A DNA stretch of 64,000 nucleotides from Bordetella genomosp. 1 (lineage in GTDB: Bacteria > Pseudomonadota > Gammaproteobacteria > Burkholderiales > Burkholderiaceae_B): contig NZ_NEVL01000001.1 of assembly GCF_002261335.1 (NCBI RefSeq), positions 868,001-932,000 of the forward strand. Direction: 5' to 3'. Every line of letters starts with the position of its first letter. The stretch's first letter is position 1. Position numbers and translations under genes: made by a program. The notes under the pieces were generated by a model. That model ran no database searches. It saw nothing but the letters and a program-made list of their open reading frames with translations, and was not told the origin of the DNA. Shown piece by piece: positions 34,094 through 43,298 of the stretch.

Positions 34094-36184
34094 ATGACTC
34101 GAACTCGCAAAACCCTGATTGGTCTCTTGATCGTGGTGCTGCTGGTGCCGGTGATTCTGGTCGTGGTGGTGGCCACCATGGACTGGAACCGGTTCAAGCC
34201 CACCATCAATGAGCGCGTTTCCGCGGCCATCGGCCGCCCCTTCGCCATCAGCGGCGACCTGAGCGTGAAGTGGGCACGCGAGCCCGCCGAGGGCGGGTGG
34301 CGCGGCTGGGTGCCCTGGCCGCACGTCAGGGCCCAGGAGATCACCGTGGGCAACACGCCCTGGGCCGACGCGCCCAACATGGCGTCGCTCAAGGAAGTGT
34401 CGTTCCGCCTCTCGCCCCTGCCCCTGCTCGCGCACACCGTGCGCATCCGCAGCATCCAGCTCACCGGTGCGGTGGCCGATCTGCAGCGCCGTGAAGACGG
34501 CGAGGCCAACTGGGTCTTCAAGATGCCCGAGACGGGCGAGCCCTCGCCCTGGAAGATCGACATCGACGAGATCGGCTTCGACCAGGGCAAGATCCACTAC
34601 AAGGACGTGCCGCTCAAGGCCGACCTCGAGGTGCTGGTCGATCCGCTCGGCAAGCCGGTGCCGTTCGCCGAGCTCGCGGGCGCCGCGGCGGCCGGCGAGC
34701 CCGGCAAGGAAACCCCGCGCGACTACGTGTTCGGCTGGAAGGTGAAGGGCAAGTACAAGGACCTGGCCGTGCAGGGCGAAGGCAAGGTGGGCGGCATGCT
34801 GGCCCTGCGCGACGGCAACCAGCCGTTCCCGGTGCAGGCCGACGTGGCCGCCGGCTCGACCAAGGCGTCGGTGGTGGGCACCGTGACCGATCCGCTCAGC
34901 CTCGGCGCGATCGACCTGCGTCTCAAGCTGGCCGGCAATTCGATGGCCAACCTCTATCCACTCACGGGCGTCACGCTGCCCGACACGCCGCCGTATTCCA
35001 CCGACGGCCACCTGACCGCCAACCTGCAGGATCCGAACGGCCCGGTGTTCGACTATCGCGGCTTCAACGGCAAGGTGGGCGCCAGCGACCTGCACGGCGA
35101 CCTGCGCTTCGCGCTGCAGGCGCCGCGCCCCAAGCTCACCGGCAATCTCAACTCCAAGCTGCTGCGCATCGACGACCTGGGGCCGCTGATCGGCGTGCAG
35201 TCGGGCGCGGGCACCACCGCCAAGACCGTCAAGGCCGAGGGCGAGAAGACCCGCGCGCAGCCGGCCGACAAGGTCCTGCCGGTGCAGGAGTTCCGCACCG
35301 ACCGCTGGCGCGATATGGACGCCGACGTGGCGCTGAGCGCGGCCAGCATCATCCACAGCAGCAAGCTGCCGCTGTCGGGCCTGGAGACGCGCGTGGCGCT
35401 GCAGGACGGGGTGCTCAACGTCGACCCGCTCAAGTTCGGCATGGCCGGCGGCCGGCTGGACGCCGCGGTGCGGCTCGATGGCTCCAAGACCCCGATGGGC
35501 GGCCAGGCGCGCATCTCGGTGCGGCGCCTGCAGCTCAAGCAGCTGTTCCCCAACGTGGAGTCGATGCAGAAGACGCTGGGCCAGCTCAACGGCGACACCA
35601 CGCTGGCGGGCACCGGCAACTCGGTCGCGGCCCTGCTCGGCACCGCCAACGGCGACCTGCGGATGCTGGTCAACGATGGCGTGATCAGCCGTTCGCTGAT
35701 GGAGATCGCGGGCCTGAACGTGGGCAACTACGTGGTCAACAAGCTGTTCGGCGATGACGAGGTCAAGATCAATTGCGGTGCGGCCGACCTCAGCATCAAG
35801 TCGGGCCTGATGAAGACCAACCTGTTCGTGTTCGACACCGAAAACGCGCTGGTGACCGTCGACGGCACCGTGAACTTCAAGAACGAGACCATGGATCTCG
35901 ACATCACGCCGGACAGCAAGGGCTTCCGCATCTTCTCGCTGCGCTCCCCGCTGTACGTGCGCGGCACCTTCAAGAACCCCAAGCCCGGCGTGCACGCGCT
36001 GCCCCTGGCCGCGCGCGGCGCCGGTGCCGTGGCCCTGGGCGTGGTGCTCACGCCCGCCGCCGGCCTGCTGGCGCTGATCGCGCCCAGCAACAACGACGAC
36101 ACCAACCAGTGCGCCGAGCTGTTCGCCCGCATGAAGCAGGCGCCCGGCAAGAAGACCCCGCCGCCCGCGCCGGCGAAGAAGTAA
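34094..36184 (+). CDS. AsmA family protein
   Basis: 696 residues. One N-terminal membrane helix (~8-30) and a long AsmA-type repeating beta-groove domain in the periplasm, with WNRFKPTINERVSAAIGRPF (first 20) at the start and GTANGDLRMLVNDGVISRSL plus GLMKTNLFVFDTENALVTVD in the C-terminal AsmA_2 region. It ends with a hydrophobic stretch and a Lys/Pro tail. AsmA-like proteins are thought to move phospholipids between membranes. ATG 34094 is favoured over 34010, which would precede the anchor with an unrelated stretch. Confidence 0.92.
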   Translation: MTRTRKTLIGLLIVVLLVPVILVVVVATMDWNRFKPTINERVSAAIGRPFAISGDLSVKWAREPAEGGWRGWVPWPHVRAQEITVGNTPWADAPNMASLKEVSFRLSPLPLLAHTVRIRSIQLTGAVADLQRREDGEANWVFKMPETGEPSPWKIDIDEIGFDQGKIHYKDVPLKADLEVLVDPLGKPVPFAELAGAAAAGEPGKETPRDYVFGWKVKGKYKDLAVQGEGKVGGMLALRDGNQPFPVQADVAAGSTKASVVGTVTDPLSLGAIDLRLKLAGNSMANLYPLTGVTLPDTPPYSTDGHLTANLQDPNGPVFDYRGFNGKVGASDLHGDLRFALQAPRPKLTGNLNSKLLRIDDLGPLIGVQSGAGTTAKTVKAEGEKTRAQPADKVLPVQEFRTDRWRDMDADVALSAASIIHSSKLPLSGLETRVALQDGVLNVDPLKFGMAGGRLDAAVRLDGSKTPMGGQARISVRRLQLKQLFPNVESMQKTLGQLNGDTTLAGTGNSVAALLGTANGDLRMLVNDGVISRSLMEIAGLNVGNYVVNKLFGDDEVKINCGAADLSIKSGLMKTNLFVFDTENALVTVDGTVNFKNETMDLDITPDSKGFRIFSLRSPLYVRGTFKNPKPGVHALPLAARGAGAVALGVVLTPAAGLLALIAPSNNDDTNQCAELFARMKQAPGKKTPPPAPAKK

Positions 36185-36290
36185 GCTGGCCGCCCCGGTT
36201 GTTGCGCAATGTCTGCGCAATGGTCGGGGCGCCGGGCGCAAGACCGATTTCGAGGCCGTCGCCACAAATTTGTAAATTTTCGGGGGTGAG

Positions 36291-36319
36291 TTGGACAGAA
36301 CCGAAAATTCATGTATGAT
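36291..36319 (+). promoter_or_regulatory. Sigma70 promoter of tRNA-Lys(CTT)
   Basis: TTGGAC (36291-36296), 17-bp spacer, TATGAT (36314-36319). The transcript would begin near 36326 with an ~80-nt leader to the tRNA. Confidence 0.8.
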
Positions 36320-36405
36320 TCGGCCTCTCGCAATTGCAGCGGTTCTGCGGCGGGATCGGCAAGCAAAGCTTGTTGATCGCGAAGTTGGATAACACTGCAT
36401 GCGTC

Positions 36406-36481
36406 GGGCTGTTAGCTCAGTTGGTAGAGCAGCGGACTCTTAATCCGTAGGTCGAGTGTTCGAGCCACTCACAGCCCACCA
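36406..36481 (+). tRNA. tRNA-Lys (anticodon CTT)
   Basis: 76 nt with encoded CCA. Acceptor GGGCTGT pairs with ACAGCCC; D-arm TAGCTCAG; anticodon loop CTCTTAA with anticodon CTT at 36439-36441; T-loop TTCGAGC. Very similar in the 5' half to the tRNA-Lys(TTT) gene 10 kb upstream. Confidence 0.97.
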
Positions 36482-36516
36482 GAATTTCTTTGCCTCTTGC
36501 TTCGAAGAGGTGAAAA

Positions 36517-36546
36517 ACAAAAAGCCACCTTCGGGTGGCTTTTTGT
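36517..36546. terminator. Terminator after tRNA-Lys(CTT)
   Basis: CAAAAAGCCACC-TTCG-GGTGGCTTTTTG, a perfect 12-bp stem with UUCG loop and T tract; symmetrical, so usable for the convergent gene too. Confidence 0.93.
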
Positions 36547-36582
36547 TTTGGCTCGTCCATCGTATCGGTGGCGGCCTCGCCC

Positions 36583-37038
36583 TCATCGCGTCTCGCTCAC
36601 CGTGCAGCGCGCGGTGAAGGTGCCGCCGGTGGCGTCGTCGCGGGCGTTGGACGGGCCGTGCAGCGACGCGAGCAGGAGGCCCTGGGTGGGGTAGAGGGAA
36701 TAGACCATGATCTCGGGCCCGTCGGGCACGAGGAAGGTGATGAGCGAGGGGCGGGCGTCGATGACGTCGGCGGGCTGTTCGCCGGCGGGCCGGGCCGGAT
36801 CGGTGGAGGTGTGGCGGATCGTGCCCTGTTCGGGCCGGGCGCTGTCCCACACCAGCGTCCAGGTGCTGTTCCGATAGCCTGACTTTTCCTGCACGGGCTG
36901 GGTCTTGCCCTTGGGCACGTGGAAGAAGGTGCCTTGCGGCGCCTTGCATTCGGCGCTGAGTCGCGCGGCCTGGGCGGAGCCGAGGGCGGCCGTGGCGAGG
37001 CTCGCGGCGAGCAGCGAACGTATTGGCACGCGGGGCAT
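36583..37038 (-). CDS. Secreted hypothetical protein
   Basis: 151 residues from ATG 37038, placed 8 bp after AGGAG. A signal peptide (1-23, ending AQA-ARLSAECK) is followed by a domain with two Cys (AECKAPQG and TARCTVSE near the end) that may form a disulfide, and beta-rich stretches such as STWTLVWDS and LITFLVPDGPEIMVYSLYP. I do not recognise the family. Single gene, convergent with the tRNA. Confidence 0.7.
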   Translation of the reverse strand: MPRVPIRSLLAASLATAALGSAQAARLSAECKAPQGTFFHVPKGKTQPVQEKSGYRNSTWTLVWDSARPEQGTIRHTSTDPARPAGEQPADVIDARPSLITFLVPDGPEIMVYSLYPTQGLLLASLHGPSNARDDATGGTFTARCTVSETR

Positions 37039-37044
37039 GGTCAA

Positions 37045-37597
37045 AGCTCCTGTGACGCGGGGGCGTGCGGCCCCCGGGTGGGTCGACAGGGGACTTTATC
37101 ACCTCGCCGCTGCGGCGCACCCCGCCCAGGAAGGCGGGCAGCTGCGGCGCGAGGAAGGCTGGCGCCTCATCGTTCCAAGCATCGCCACGCGCGCTCGCGC
37201 CCATTCGTCGCGGATGCTCCCGGCGTCGGTGCGAAGACCGGAGCAGCAGCAACGCGACAGCCGGCGCGCGCAATCGCTGCGCTTCAAAAAGTCCGAAACG
37301 GCCCCGCGTGACGTGGGGTATCGGGTCTTCCGAGAACCCCTACACCTCATAGGGTGACAGAGGAAGAAAAGCCCTTCCTGCAGGGGTTTTCCAGCATGCC
37401 GGACACCCTGGCTCCATCCTTCCCTTTGTGCGTACCATGCGCCCGTCGATGGATCGGGAAAGCGCGCGCTGCGCGTGGTGACCGGCCATCGATCGTGACC
37501 CGCCATGGCGCAGGCATGGCCCGGGTCGCTCGCAGTTGCAGCGTTTGTTGCTTTGAGTCTCAGCGGCCCATGCGAGCCGCCCATCCAGGAGATCACG
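37045..37597 (+). other. 553-bp gap upstream of the sugar ABC operon, no gene seen
   Basis: No frame has both homology and a start signal. It contains a small hairpin at 37336-37355 (arms ACCCTA-like / TAGGGT) and an imperfect hairpin at 37367-37390 (AAAAGCCC ... GGGGTTTT), either of which could be a leader element or weak terminator. The promoter of the ABC operon should be here but I could not fix it. Confidence 0.5.
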
Positions 37598-38839
37598 ATG
37601 AAACGACTGATGCAATGGGCTTTGCCTTTGATGGCGGCCTGGTTCGGTGTGTTGCTGGCCGCAGCGCCGCTGCAGGCGGGGGCAGGGGAGGTGCGCGTGA
37701 CGGTGGCCGAGTACAGCGCCAAGACCGGGCCGTACTTCGCCGAGGTCAAGAAGGAATTCGAGGCGGCCAATCCGGGCATCACCGTGAAGTTCGAAGTGGT
37801 GCCGTGGGATGTGCTGCTGCAGAAACTCACCACGGACATCAGCGCCGGCACCAACGCGGACCTGTCCATCATCGGCACGCGCTGGTTGATCGACTTCGTC
37901 CGCCAGGGCATCGCCGAGCCGCTCGACGGCTTCATGTCGCCGGCGTTCAAGGGCCGTTTCATCGAGACCTTCCTGTCGCCCTCCATCCTGCAGGGCAAGA
38001 CCTACGGCCTGCCGATCGCCGCCTCGGCGCGCGCCCTCTACTACAACCAGGCGCTGTTCGAGAAGGCGGGCATCAAGGGGCCGCCGGCCACCTGGGAACA
38101 ACTGCGCGACGACGCGCGCAAGCTCAAGGCGGTGGGCGCGTTCGGCTACGGCATCCAGGGCAAGGAGATCGAAACCGACGTCTATTACTACTACGCCATG
38201 TGGTCGTACGGCGCCGAGATACTGGGCAAGGACGGCAAGTCGGGCCTGGACTCCCCGGGCGCGATCGCCGCGGCCAAGCTGTACAAGTCGATGATCGACG
38301 AGGGGCTGACGCAACCGGGCGTCACGTCCATGAGCCGCGAAGACGTGATGACGCTGTTCAAGCAGGGCAAGGTCGGCATGATGATCACCGCGCCGTTCCT
38401 GATGAACCAGATCAAGGAAGAGGCGCCGACGCTGCGCTATGGCGTCGCCGCCGTGCCGCGCGGCCCGACCGGTCAGCGCGCCACCTATGGCGTCACCGAC
38501 TCGATCATCATGTTCAAGAACGCGAAGAACAAGCAGGAGGCCTGGAAGCTGCTGGACTTCCTGTTCACCACCCAGCAGCGCGCCAAGTTCACGCAGAACG
38601 AGGGCTTTCTGCCGGTCAACAAGGAAGAGGCCAAGCTCGACTACTACGTCAAGAACAAGGGCCTGGCCGCCTTCACCAGCCTGTTGCCGGACGCCCGCTT
38701 CGCCCCGGTGATTCCCGGCTGGGAGGAGATCGCGCAGATCACGTCCGATGCCGTGCAGAAGATCTATCTGGGGCAGGGCGACATCGAGGCCACCCTCAAG
38801 GGTGCCGCCGCGCGGGCCAACACCGTGATGAAGAAGTGA
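37598..38839 (+). CDS. ABC sugar/polyol transporter, extracellular solute-binding protein
   Basis: 413 residues. Signal peptide 1-28 (ending LQAGAG) then a family 1 solute-binding protein: [70 protein letters not shown]. This class feeds CUT1 importers of sugars, glycerol-phosphate or polyols. First gene of a five-gene operon with two permeases, an SDR and the ATPase. The substrate is not clear from sequence. Confidence 0.92.
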   Translation: MKRLMQWALPLMAAWFGVLLAAAPLQAGAGEVRVTVAEYSAKTGPYFAEVKKEFEAANPGITVKFEVVPWDVLLQKLTTDISAGTNADLSIIGTRWLIDFVRQGIAEPLDGFMSPAFKGRFIETFLSPSILQGKTYGLPIAASARALYYNQALFEKAGIKGPPATWEQLRDDARKLKAVGAFGYGIQGKEIETDVYYYYAMWSYGAEILGKDGKSGLDSPGAIAAAKLYKSMIDEGLTQPGVTSMSREDVMTLFKQGKVGMMITAPFLMNQIKEEAPTLRYGVAAVPRGPTGQRATYGVTDSIIMFKNAKNKQEAWKLLDFLFTTQQRAKFTQNEGFLPVNKEEAKLDYYVKNKGLAAFTSLLPDARFAPVIPGWEEIAQITSDAVQKIYLGQGDIEATLKGAAARANTVMKK

Positions 38840-38861
38840 GGCGCGCAGCGCATCCCCTGCC

Positions 38862-39761
38862 ATGAGCGAGCTTTCGATACCCGCGACCCGGCAGCGTGCG
38901 CTGCCTTACCTGCTCATCCTGCCTGCCGGGGTGCTCACCGCCCTGGTCATCCTCTGGCCCCTCCAGGAGTTGATCCAGATCGCGACGCACCAGGCAGGGC
39001 GCTTTGGCCAGTTGCACGAATTCTCCGGGCTCGAGAACTTCTTTTCGCTGTTCAACGACCCGGAGTTCATGCCCACGCTGTGGCGCACGGTCGTCTGGAC
39101 GCTGCTGGTCGTCGCGGGCACCCTGGTCATCGCCATCCCCACGGCCATCCTGCTCAACACGGACTTCTACGGGCGTGGCCTGGCCCGGGTCATCATCATG
39201 CTGCCCTGGGCGGTGTCGCTGACCATGACCGCCGTGGTGTGGCGCTGGGCGCTGGGCGGGGAAAACGGCATGCTCAACGCCGCCCTGAGAGACTGGGGGC
39301 TGATCGGTCACAACATCCAGTGGCTGGCCAGCGCCACCACGGCCTTTCCGGCCCAGGTGGTGATCGGCATTCTCGTGAGCGTGCCCTTCACCGTGACCAT
39401 CTTCCTGGGCGGGCTCAGCGCGATACCGGGCGATCTGTATGAGGCCGCCGCGCTGGAGGGGGCCTCGGCCTGGCAGCAGTTCAGGCGGATCACGCTGCCG
39501 CTGCTCAAGCCCTTCGTGAACATCGCCATCGTGCTCAACACGATCTACGTGTTCAACTCGTTTCCCATCATCTGGGTCATGACGCAGGGCGGGCCGGCCA
39601 ACTCGACGGACATTCTCGTGACCTATCTGTACAAGCAGGCCTTCCGCATCGGCAAGCCCGGCGAGGCCGCGGCGGTGTCGCTGATCACGCTGGCGATCCT
39701 GCTCTTCTTTGCGGTGATGTACGTGCGGCTCGTGATGCGCGGCAGGGAGCAGGCGGCATGA
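38862..39761 (+). CDS. ABC sugar transporter permease (MalF/UgpA type)
   Basis: 299 residues with six membrane helices. The EAA loop is [20 protein letters not shown], the contact point for the ATPase. It starts 22 bp after the binding-protein gene and overlaps the next permease by 4 bp (ATGA), so translation is coupled. Confidence 0.93.
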   Translation: MSELSIPATRQRALPYLLILPAGVLTALVILWPLQELIQIATHQAGRFGQLHEFSGLENFFSLFNDPEFMPTLWRTVVWTLLVVAGTLVIAIPTAILLNTDFYGRGLARVIIMLPWAVSLTMTAVVWRWALGGENGMLNAALRDWGLIGHNIQWLASATTAFPAQVVIGILVSVPFTVTIFLGGLSAIPGDLYEAAALEGASAWQQFRRITLPLLKPFVNIAIVLNTIYVFNSFPIIWVMTQGGPANSTDILVTYLYKQAFRIGKPGEAAAVSLITLAILLFFAVMYVRLVMRGREQAA

Positions 39762-40585
39762 GGGGCCGCCGGTTGCTGCGCTCGCTGCTGATCTGGCTGT
39801 TGCTCCTGCCGCTGGTCATCGTCACGCTGTTCCCCTTCGCGGTGATGTTCGTCACCGCGGTGAAGGCGCCTGCGGAGGTGGCCACGCCCTCGTGGTGGCC
39901 CGGCAGTTTCCACTGGGCCAACTTCGCCGACATGTGGGTCGCCACCGGGTTCGGCCATGCGCTGTGGAACTCGCTCTACGTGTCGGTGCTGGCCATGGTC
40001 GGGGCGCTGGTGGTGGCCACGCCCGCGGCCTACGCCATGTCGCGCTTCCGGTTCGCGGGGCAGGGCGGCTTCCGGCAGTTTCTGCTGGTCTCGCAGATGA
40101 TCTCGCCCATCGTGCTGGTGCTGGGCCTGTTCCGGCTCATCGCCGCGCTGGGGCTGGTGGAGAGCACCACGGCGGTGGGCGGCGTGTATGTGGCGTTCAA
40201 CGTGGCGTTCGTGGTGTGGATGCTGCAGAGCTATTTCAACGCCATCCCGCCGGAGCTCGAAGAGGCGGCCTGGATGGAAGGCGCGAGCCGCTGGGTCGCG
40301 CTGCGCAGGATCTTCCTGCCGCTGTGCCTGCCCGCCATCGCCGTCACCGCCATCTTCACCTTCATCAATGCCTGGAACGAGTTCATCGTGGCGCTGACGA
40401 TGCTGCGCAGCCAGGAAAGCTACACGCTGCCCATCCGCCTGTTCGCGCTCGTCGCCGGCCGCTACACCATCGAGTGGCATCACGTCATGGCCGCCGTGCT
40501 GCTGGCGACGCTGCCTGTCGTGGTGGTGTTCTCCTGGCTGCAACGGTATCTGATACGGGGCATGGCCATGGGTGCCGTCAAGTAG
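39758..40585 (+). CDS. ABC sugar transporter permease (MalG/UgpE type)
   Basis: 275 residues, six membrane helices. EAA loop [20 protein letters not shown]. Typical inner-membrane partner of the preceding permease; the [15 protein letters not shown] motif is characteristic of MalG-type subunits. Confidence 0.93.
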   Translation: MRGRRLLRSLLIWLLLLPLVIVTLFPFAVMFVTAVKAPAEVATPSWWPGSFHWANFADMWVATGFGHALWNSLYVSVLAMVGALVVATPAAYAMSRFRFAGQGGFRQFLLVSQMISPIVLVLGLFRLIAALGLVESTTAVGGVYVAFNVAFVVWMLQSYFNAIPPELEEAAWMEGASRWVALRRIFLPLCLPAIAVTAIFTFINAWNEFIVALTMLRSQESYTLPIRLFALVAGRYTIEWHHVMAAVLLATLPVVVVFSWLQRYLIRGMAMGAVK

Positions 40586-40596
40586 CGGGCGCGAGC

Positions 40597-41364
40597 ATGG
40601 TGCACGATGCCTTTCTTCATCGAACCGTGGTCATCACCGGCGCGGGCGGCGGCATCGGCGCCGCGCTGGTTGCGCTGTTCCACGCCCGGGGCGCGCGCGT
40701 GATCGGCTGCGACCGGACGCTGCAGGCCCTGGACGATCCGAAGATCGACGCGCGCCAGGTGTTCGACCTGAGTCGGCCCGCCGAGTCGGCACAGGCCGCC
40801 CACGCGTTGCTGGCGCGCGAGGGCGTGCCCGACGTGCTGGTCAACAACGCGGGATGGTCGCGTGCCGATACCCTGGCGGACCTCGACATGGACGCCCTGC
40901 GGCGCGAAATCGATCTGAACCTGACGGGCGTGATGGCCTTCACCAACCCGCTGGCGCAGGCGATGGCCGCGCGCGCCGGCGGCAGCATCGTGTTCGTCTC
41001 TTCGGTGAACGCCATGGCGCACTTCGGCAACCCCGCCTATGCGGCGGCCAAGGCCGGCATCAACGCGTATGCCAGGGCCCTCGCGGTCGAACTGGGCGCG
41101 GCAGGTGTGCGCGCCAACACCGTGTGCCCGGGCACCACGCGCACCCCCGCCTGGGACCATCGCATCGGCGCCCGGCCGGAGGTGCTGCGCCGATTGACGC
41201 GCCTGTATCCGCTCGGGCGCGTCGTCGACGCCGCGGAGGTGGCGCAGGCGGTGGCCTTTCTGGCCTCCGATCTTGCGAGCGGCATCACCGGCGTCGCCCT
41301 GCCGGTGGACGCCGGCCTGACCGCGGGCTGCCTGCCCTTCATCCACGACGTAATGGGAGAGTGA
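40597..41364 (+). CDS. SDR family dehydrogenase embedded in the sugar ABC operon
   Basis: 255 residues. Nucleotide loop TGAGGGIGAA (~12-21), NNAG, active-site Ser (FVSSVN) and YAAAK, so all catalytic residues are present, unlike the SDR at 4682. C-terminal GITGVALPVDAGLTAG is typical of FabG-like polyol/sugar dehydrogenases. It sits 11 bp after the permease and 6 bp before the ATPase, which suggests it oxidises the transported sugar or polyol. Confidence 0.92.
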   Translation: MVHDAFLHRTVVITGAGGGIGAALVALFHARGARVIGCDRTLQALDDPKIDARQVFDLSRPAESAQAAHALLAREGVPDVLVNNAGWSRADTLADLDMDALRREIDLNLTGVMAFTNPLAQAMAARAGGSIVFVSSVNAMAHFGNPAYAAAKAGINAYARALAVELGAAGVRANTVCPGTTRTPAWDHRIGARPEVLRRLTRLYPLGRVVDAAEVAQAVAFLASDLASGITGVALPVDAGLTAGCLPFIHDVMGE

Positions 41365-41370
41365 GTCGCC

Positions 41371-42465
41371 ATGACCGACGTTTCAATCCGTGCACTGAGC
41401 AAGTCGTTCGGCCGACAGGCGATTCTCAAGCACATCGACCTGGATATCGCGAGCGGTGAATTCGTGGCCCTGGTGGGGCCGTCGGGGTGTGGCAAGTCCA
41501 CGCTGTTGCGCATGCTGGCCGGGCTGGAGACCATCAGCGCCGGCGACCTGCTCATCCAGGGCGTGCGCGCCAACGGCATTCCACCGCAGCAACGCAACAT
41601 CGCGATGGTGTTCCAATCCTATGCGCTGTTTCCCCACCTCGACGTCGCCCGGAACATCGGCTTCGGCCCCGCGATTCGTGGCGACAGCGCGGCGGTGGTC
41701 AAGGAAAAGGTGCACAAGGCGGCCGGCATGCTGAACCTCTCGGCGCTGCTGGAACGGTATCCGCGCCAGCTCTCCGGCGGGCAGCGCCAGCGCGTCGCGA
41801 TGGGGCGCTCCCTGGTACGCGAGCCCGCCTTGTTTTTGTTCGACGAGCCGCTGTCCAACCTGGACGCGCAGCTGCGTGTCCAGATGCGCACCGAGATCAA
41901 GGCCATGCACCAGCGGCTGGGCTGCACCATCGTGTACGTGACGCACGACCAGATCGAGGCGATGACCATGGCCGATCGCATCGTGGTATTGCACAACGGC
42001 GAGCTCCAGCAGGTCGGCAAACCCCTGGAGCTGTACGATCGGCCCGCCAACCGATTCGTGGCCGCGTTCATCGGCTCGCCGTGCATGAACTTCCTCAAGG
42101 GCACGGTCCTGCGCGCCGACGACGGCGCGTGGTTCCAGATCGCGGGCAGTGGCGAGCGCCTGCGCCTGCCCGACGACTGTCCCGCCGCGGCCGCCGCCGG
42201 CGCGGTGGAGATCGGCATCCGACCCGAGCACTTCCGCATCGAAGACCCGTGCGGCCCGGGCGCGCGCCTGCAGGCCGACGTGGTCGAGCCCACCGGCCCC
42301 GAGACCTGGGTGTACGGCAGGCTGGGCGACAACACGGTGCGTCTGGTCGCGCGCACGCGCCTGGCCCTCAGGCCGGGGGATGCGCTGCCGGTCAGCGTTG
42401 CGCCCGCGGACATCCGCCTGTTCGACGCGGCGACGGGGCTGTCGCTGCACGGACCGGCGCCCTGA
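41371..42465 (+). CDS. ABC sugar transporter ATPase (MalK/UgpC type)
   Basis: 364 residues. Walker A GPSGCGKST, Q-loop MVFQSYALFPH, signature LSGGQRQR, Walker B LFLFDEPLSNLD, H-loop YVTHD, then a C-terminal TOBE/OB regulatory domain (~240-360). It powers the importer encoded just upstream and closes the operon. Confidence 0.95.
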   Translation: MTDVSIRALSKSFGRQAILKHIDLDIASGEFVALVGPSGCGKSTLLRMLAGLETISAGDLLIQGVRANGIPPQQRNIAMVFQSYALFPHLDVARNIGFGPAIRGDSAAVVKEKVHKAAGMLNLSALLERYPRQLSGGQRQRVAMGRSLVREPALFLFDEPLSNLDAQLRVQMRTEIKAMHQRLGCTIVYVTHDQIEAMTMADRIVVLHNGELQQVGKPLELYDRPANRFVAAFIGSPCMNFLKGTVLRADDGAWFQIAGSGERLRLPDDCPAAAAAGAVEIGIRPEHFRIEDPCGPGARLQADVVEPTGPETWVYGRLGDNTVRLVARTRLALRPGDALPVSVAPADIRLFDAATGLSLHGPAP

Positions 42466-42532
42466 GGCCTCGCTCCGAGGCCGTAAGCGTGGCCTGCCGC
42501 GCCGGGCCACGTCCGGCCGCCCGGGGCCACCA

Positions 42533-42547
42533 TTCTCGAAACGAGAA
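42533..42547. promoter_or_regulatory. Palindrome TTCTCG-AAA-CGAGAA upstream of the GST operon
   Basis: A perfect inverted repeat with the T-N11-A shape preferred by LysR-type regulators, ~105 bp before the GST start. The LysR gene that ends this cluster (45438) is a natural candidate for the protein that binds it. This link is inference. Confidence 0.45.
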
Positions 42548-42595
42548 CAATCTCTTCTCCTGGCGGCGGATTCTCTCGCGGGGTCAGGATTCTTA

Positions 42596-42650
42596 GACTT
42601 CCTCTCAAGCGTCGGGATCAGCCCGAGGCACCCAACCCCGAGAGGAAGTC
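42596..42650 (+). promoter_or_regulatory. 5'-leader hairpin that masks the GST ribosome binding site
   Basis: GACTTCCTCTC (42596-42606) is perfectly complementary to GAGAGGAAGTC (42640-42650), which contains the ribosome binding site and ends 3 bp before the GST ATG (42654). The 33-nt loop holds an inner stem TCGGG-ATCAG-CCCGA (42612-42626). If transcribed, the RNA would bury the ribosome binding site, a layout expected for translational control by ligand, heat or protein. Confidence 0.6.
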
Positions 42651-42653
42651 ACC

Positions 42654-43265
42654 ATGAAGCTCTATCACCATCCCCTGTCCGGCCATGCCCACCGTGCCCG
42701 TCTGCAGCTCGCCCTGTTCGGCATTCCGCATGACCTGATCGAAGTGGACCTGGCCGCGGCCCAGCACAAGTCGCCCGAATTCCTGAAGCTCAATCGCTTC
42801 GGCCAGATTCCGGTGCTGGTCGATGGCGACGTGGTGATCTCCGATTCCAATGCCATCCTGGTGTACCTGGCCCGCAAGGCCGGCAAGACCGACTGGCTGC
42901 CGTCCGACCCGGTGCGCGAGGCGGCCGTGCAGCGCTGGCTCTCGGTGGCGGCCGGCGAAATCGCCTACGGCCCGGCCGCGGCGCGGCTGGTGACGGTGTT
43001 CGGCGCCAAGTTCAACACCGACGAGGTGATCGCGCGGGCGCACCGCATCCTCACGCTGATCGACGCCGAACTGGAGGGCCAGGACTTCATCGTCGGCGCG
43101 CGCCCGACCATCGCCGATGTCGCGCTCTACAGCTACATCGCCGGCGCGCCGGAAGGCAACGTCGATTTGTCGCACTACCCGCAGGTCAATGCCTGGCTGC
43201 GCCGCATCGAAGCGCTGCCCGGCTTCGTCGGCTTCCAGAAGACCGCCATCGGCCTCGCGGCCTGA
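42654..43265 (+). CDS. Glutathione S-transferase
   Basis: 203 residues. N-terminal thioredoxin-like domain with [14 protein letters not shown] (active-site Ser region), cis-Pro in [11 protein letters not shown] and the glutathione-binding [12 protein letters not shown]-terminal helical domain from ~85 with [16 protein letters not shown]. It likely conjugates or reduces an electrophile or peroxide. It is followed after 33 bp by a PNPOx-ferredoxin reductase fusion, so both may act on the same compound. Confidence 0.93.
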   Translation: MKLYHHPLSGHAHRARLQLALFGIPHDLIEVDLAAAQHKSPEFLKLNRFGQIPVLVDGDVVISDSNAILVYLARKAGKTDWLPSDPVREAAVQRWLSVAAGEIAYGPAAARLVTVFGAKFNTDEVIARAHRILTLIDAELEGQDFIVGARPTIADVALYSYIAGAPEGNVDLSHYPQVNAWLRRIEALPGFVGFQKTAIGLAA

Positions 43266-43298
43266 CGGCAGCGGCCGGATCCGGCAAAGGAGCGCACC

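Noticed and set aside
36406-36481. tRNA-Lys(CTT) as the right-hand attachment copy of the prophage
   Set aside because: It is a complete tRNA with its own promoter and terminator and a different anticodon, and 6 kb of host-type genes separate it from the island.
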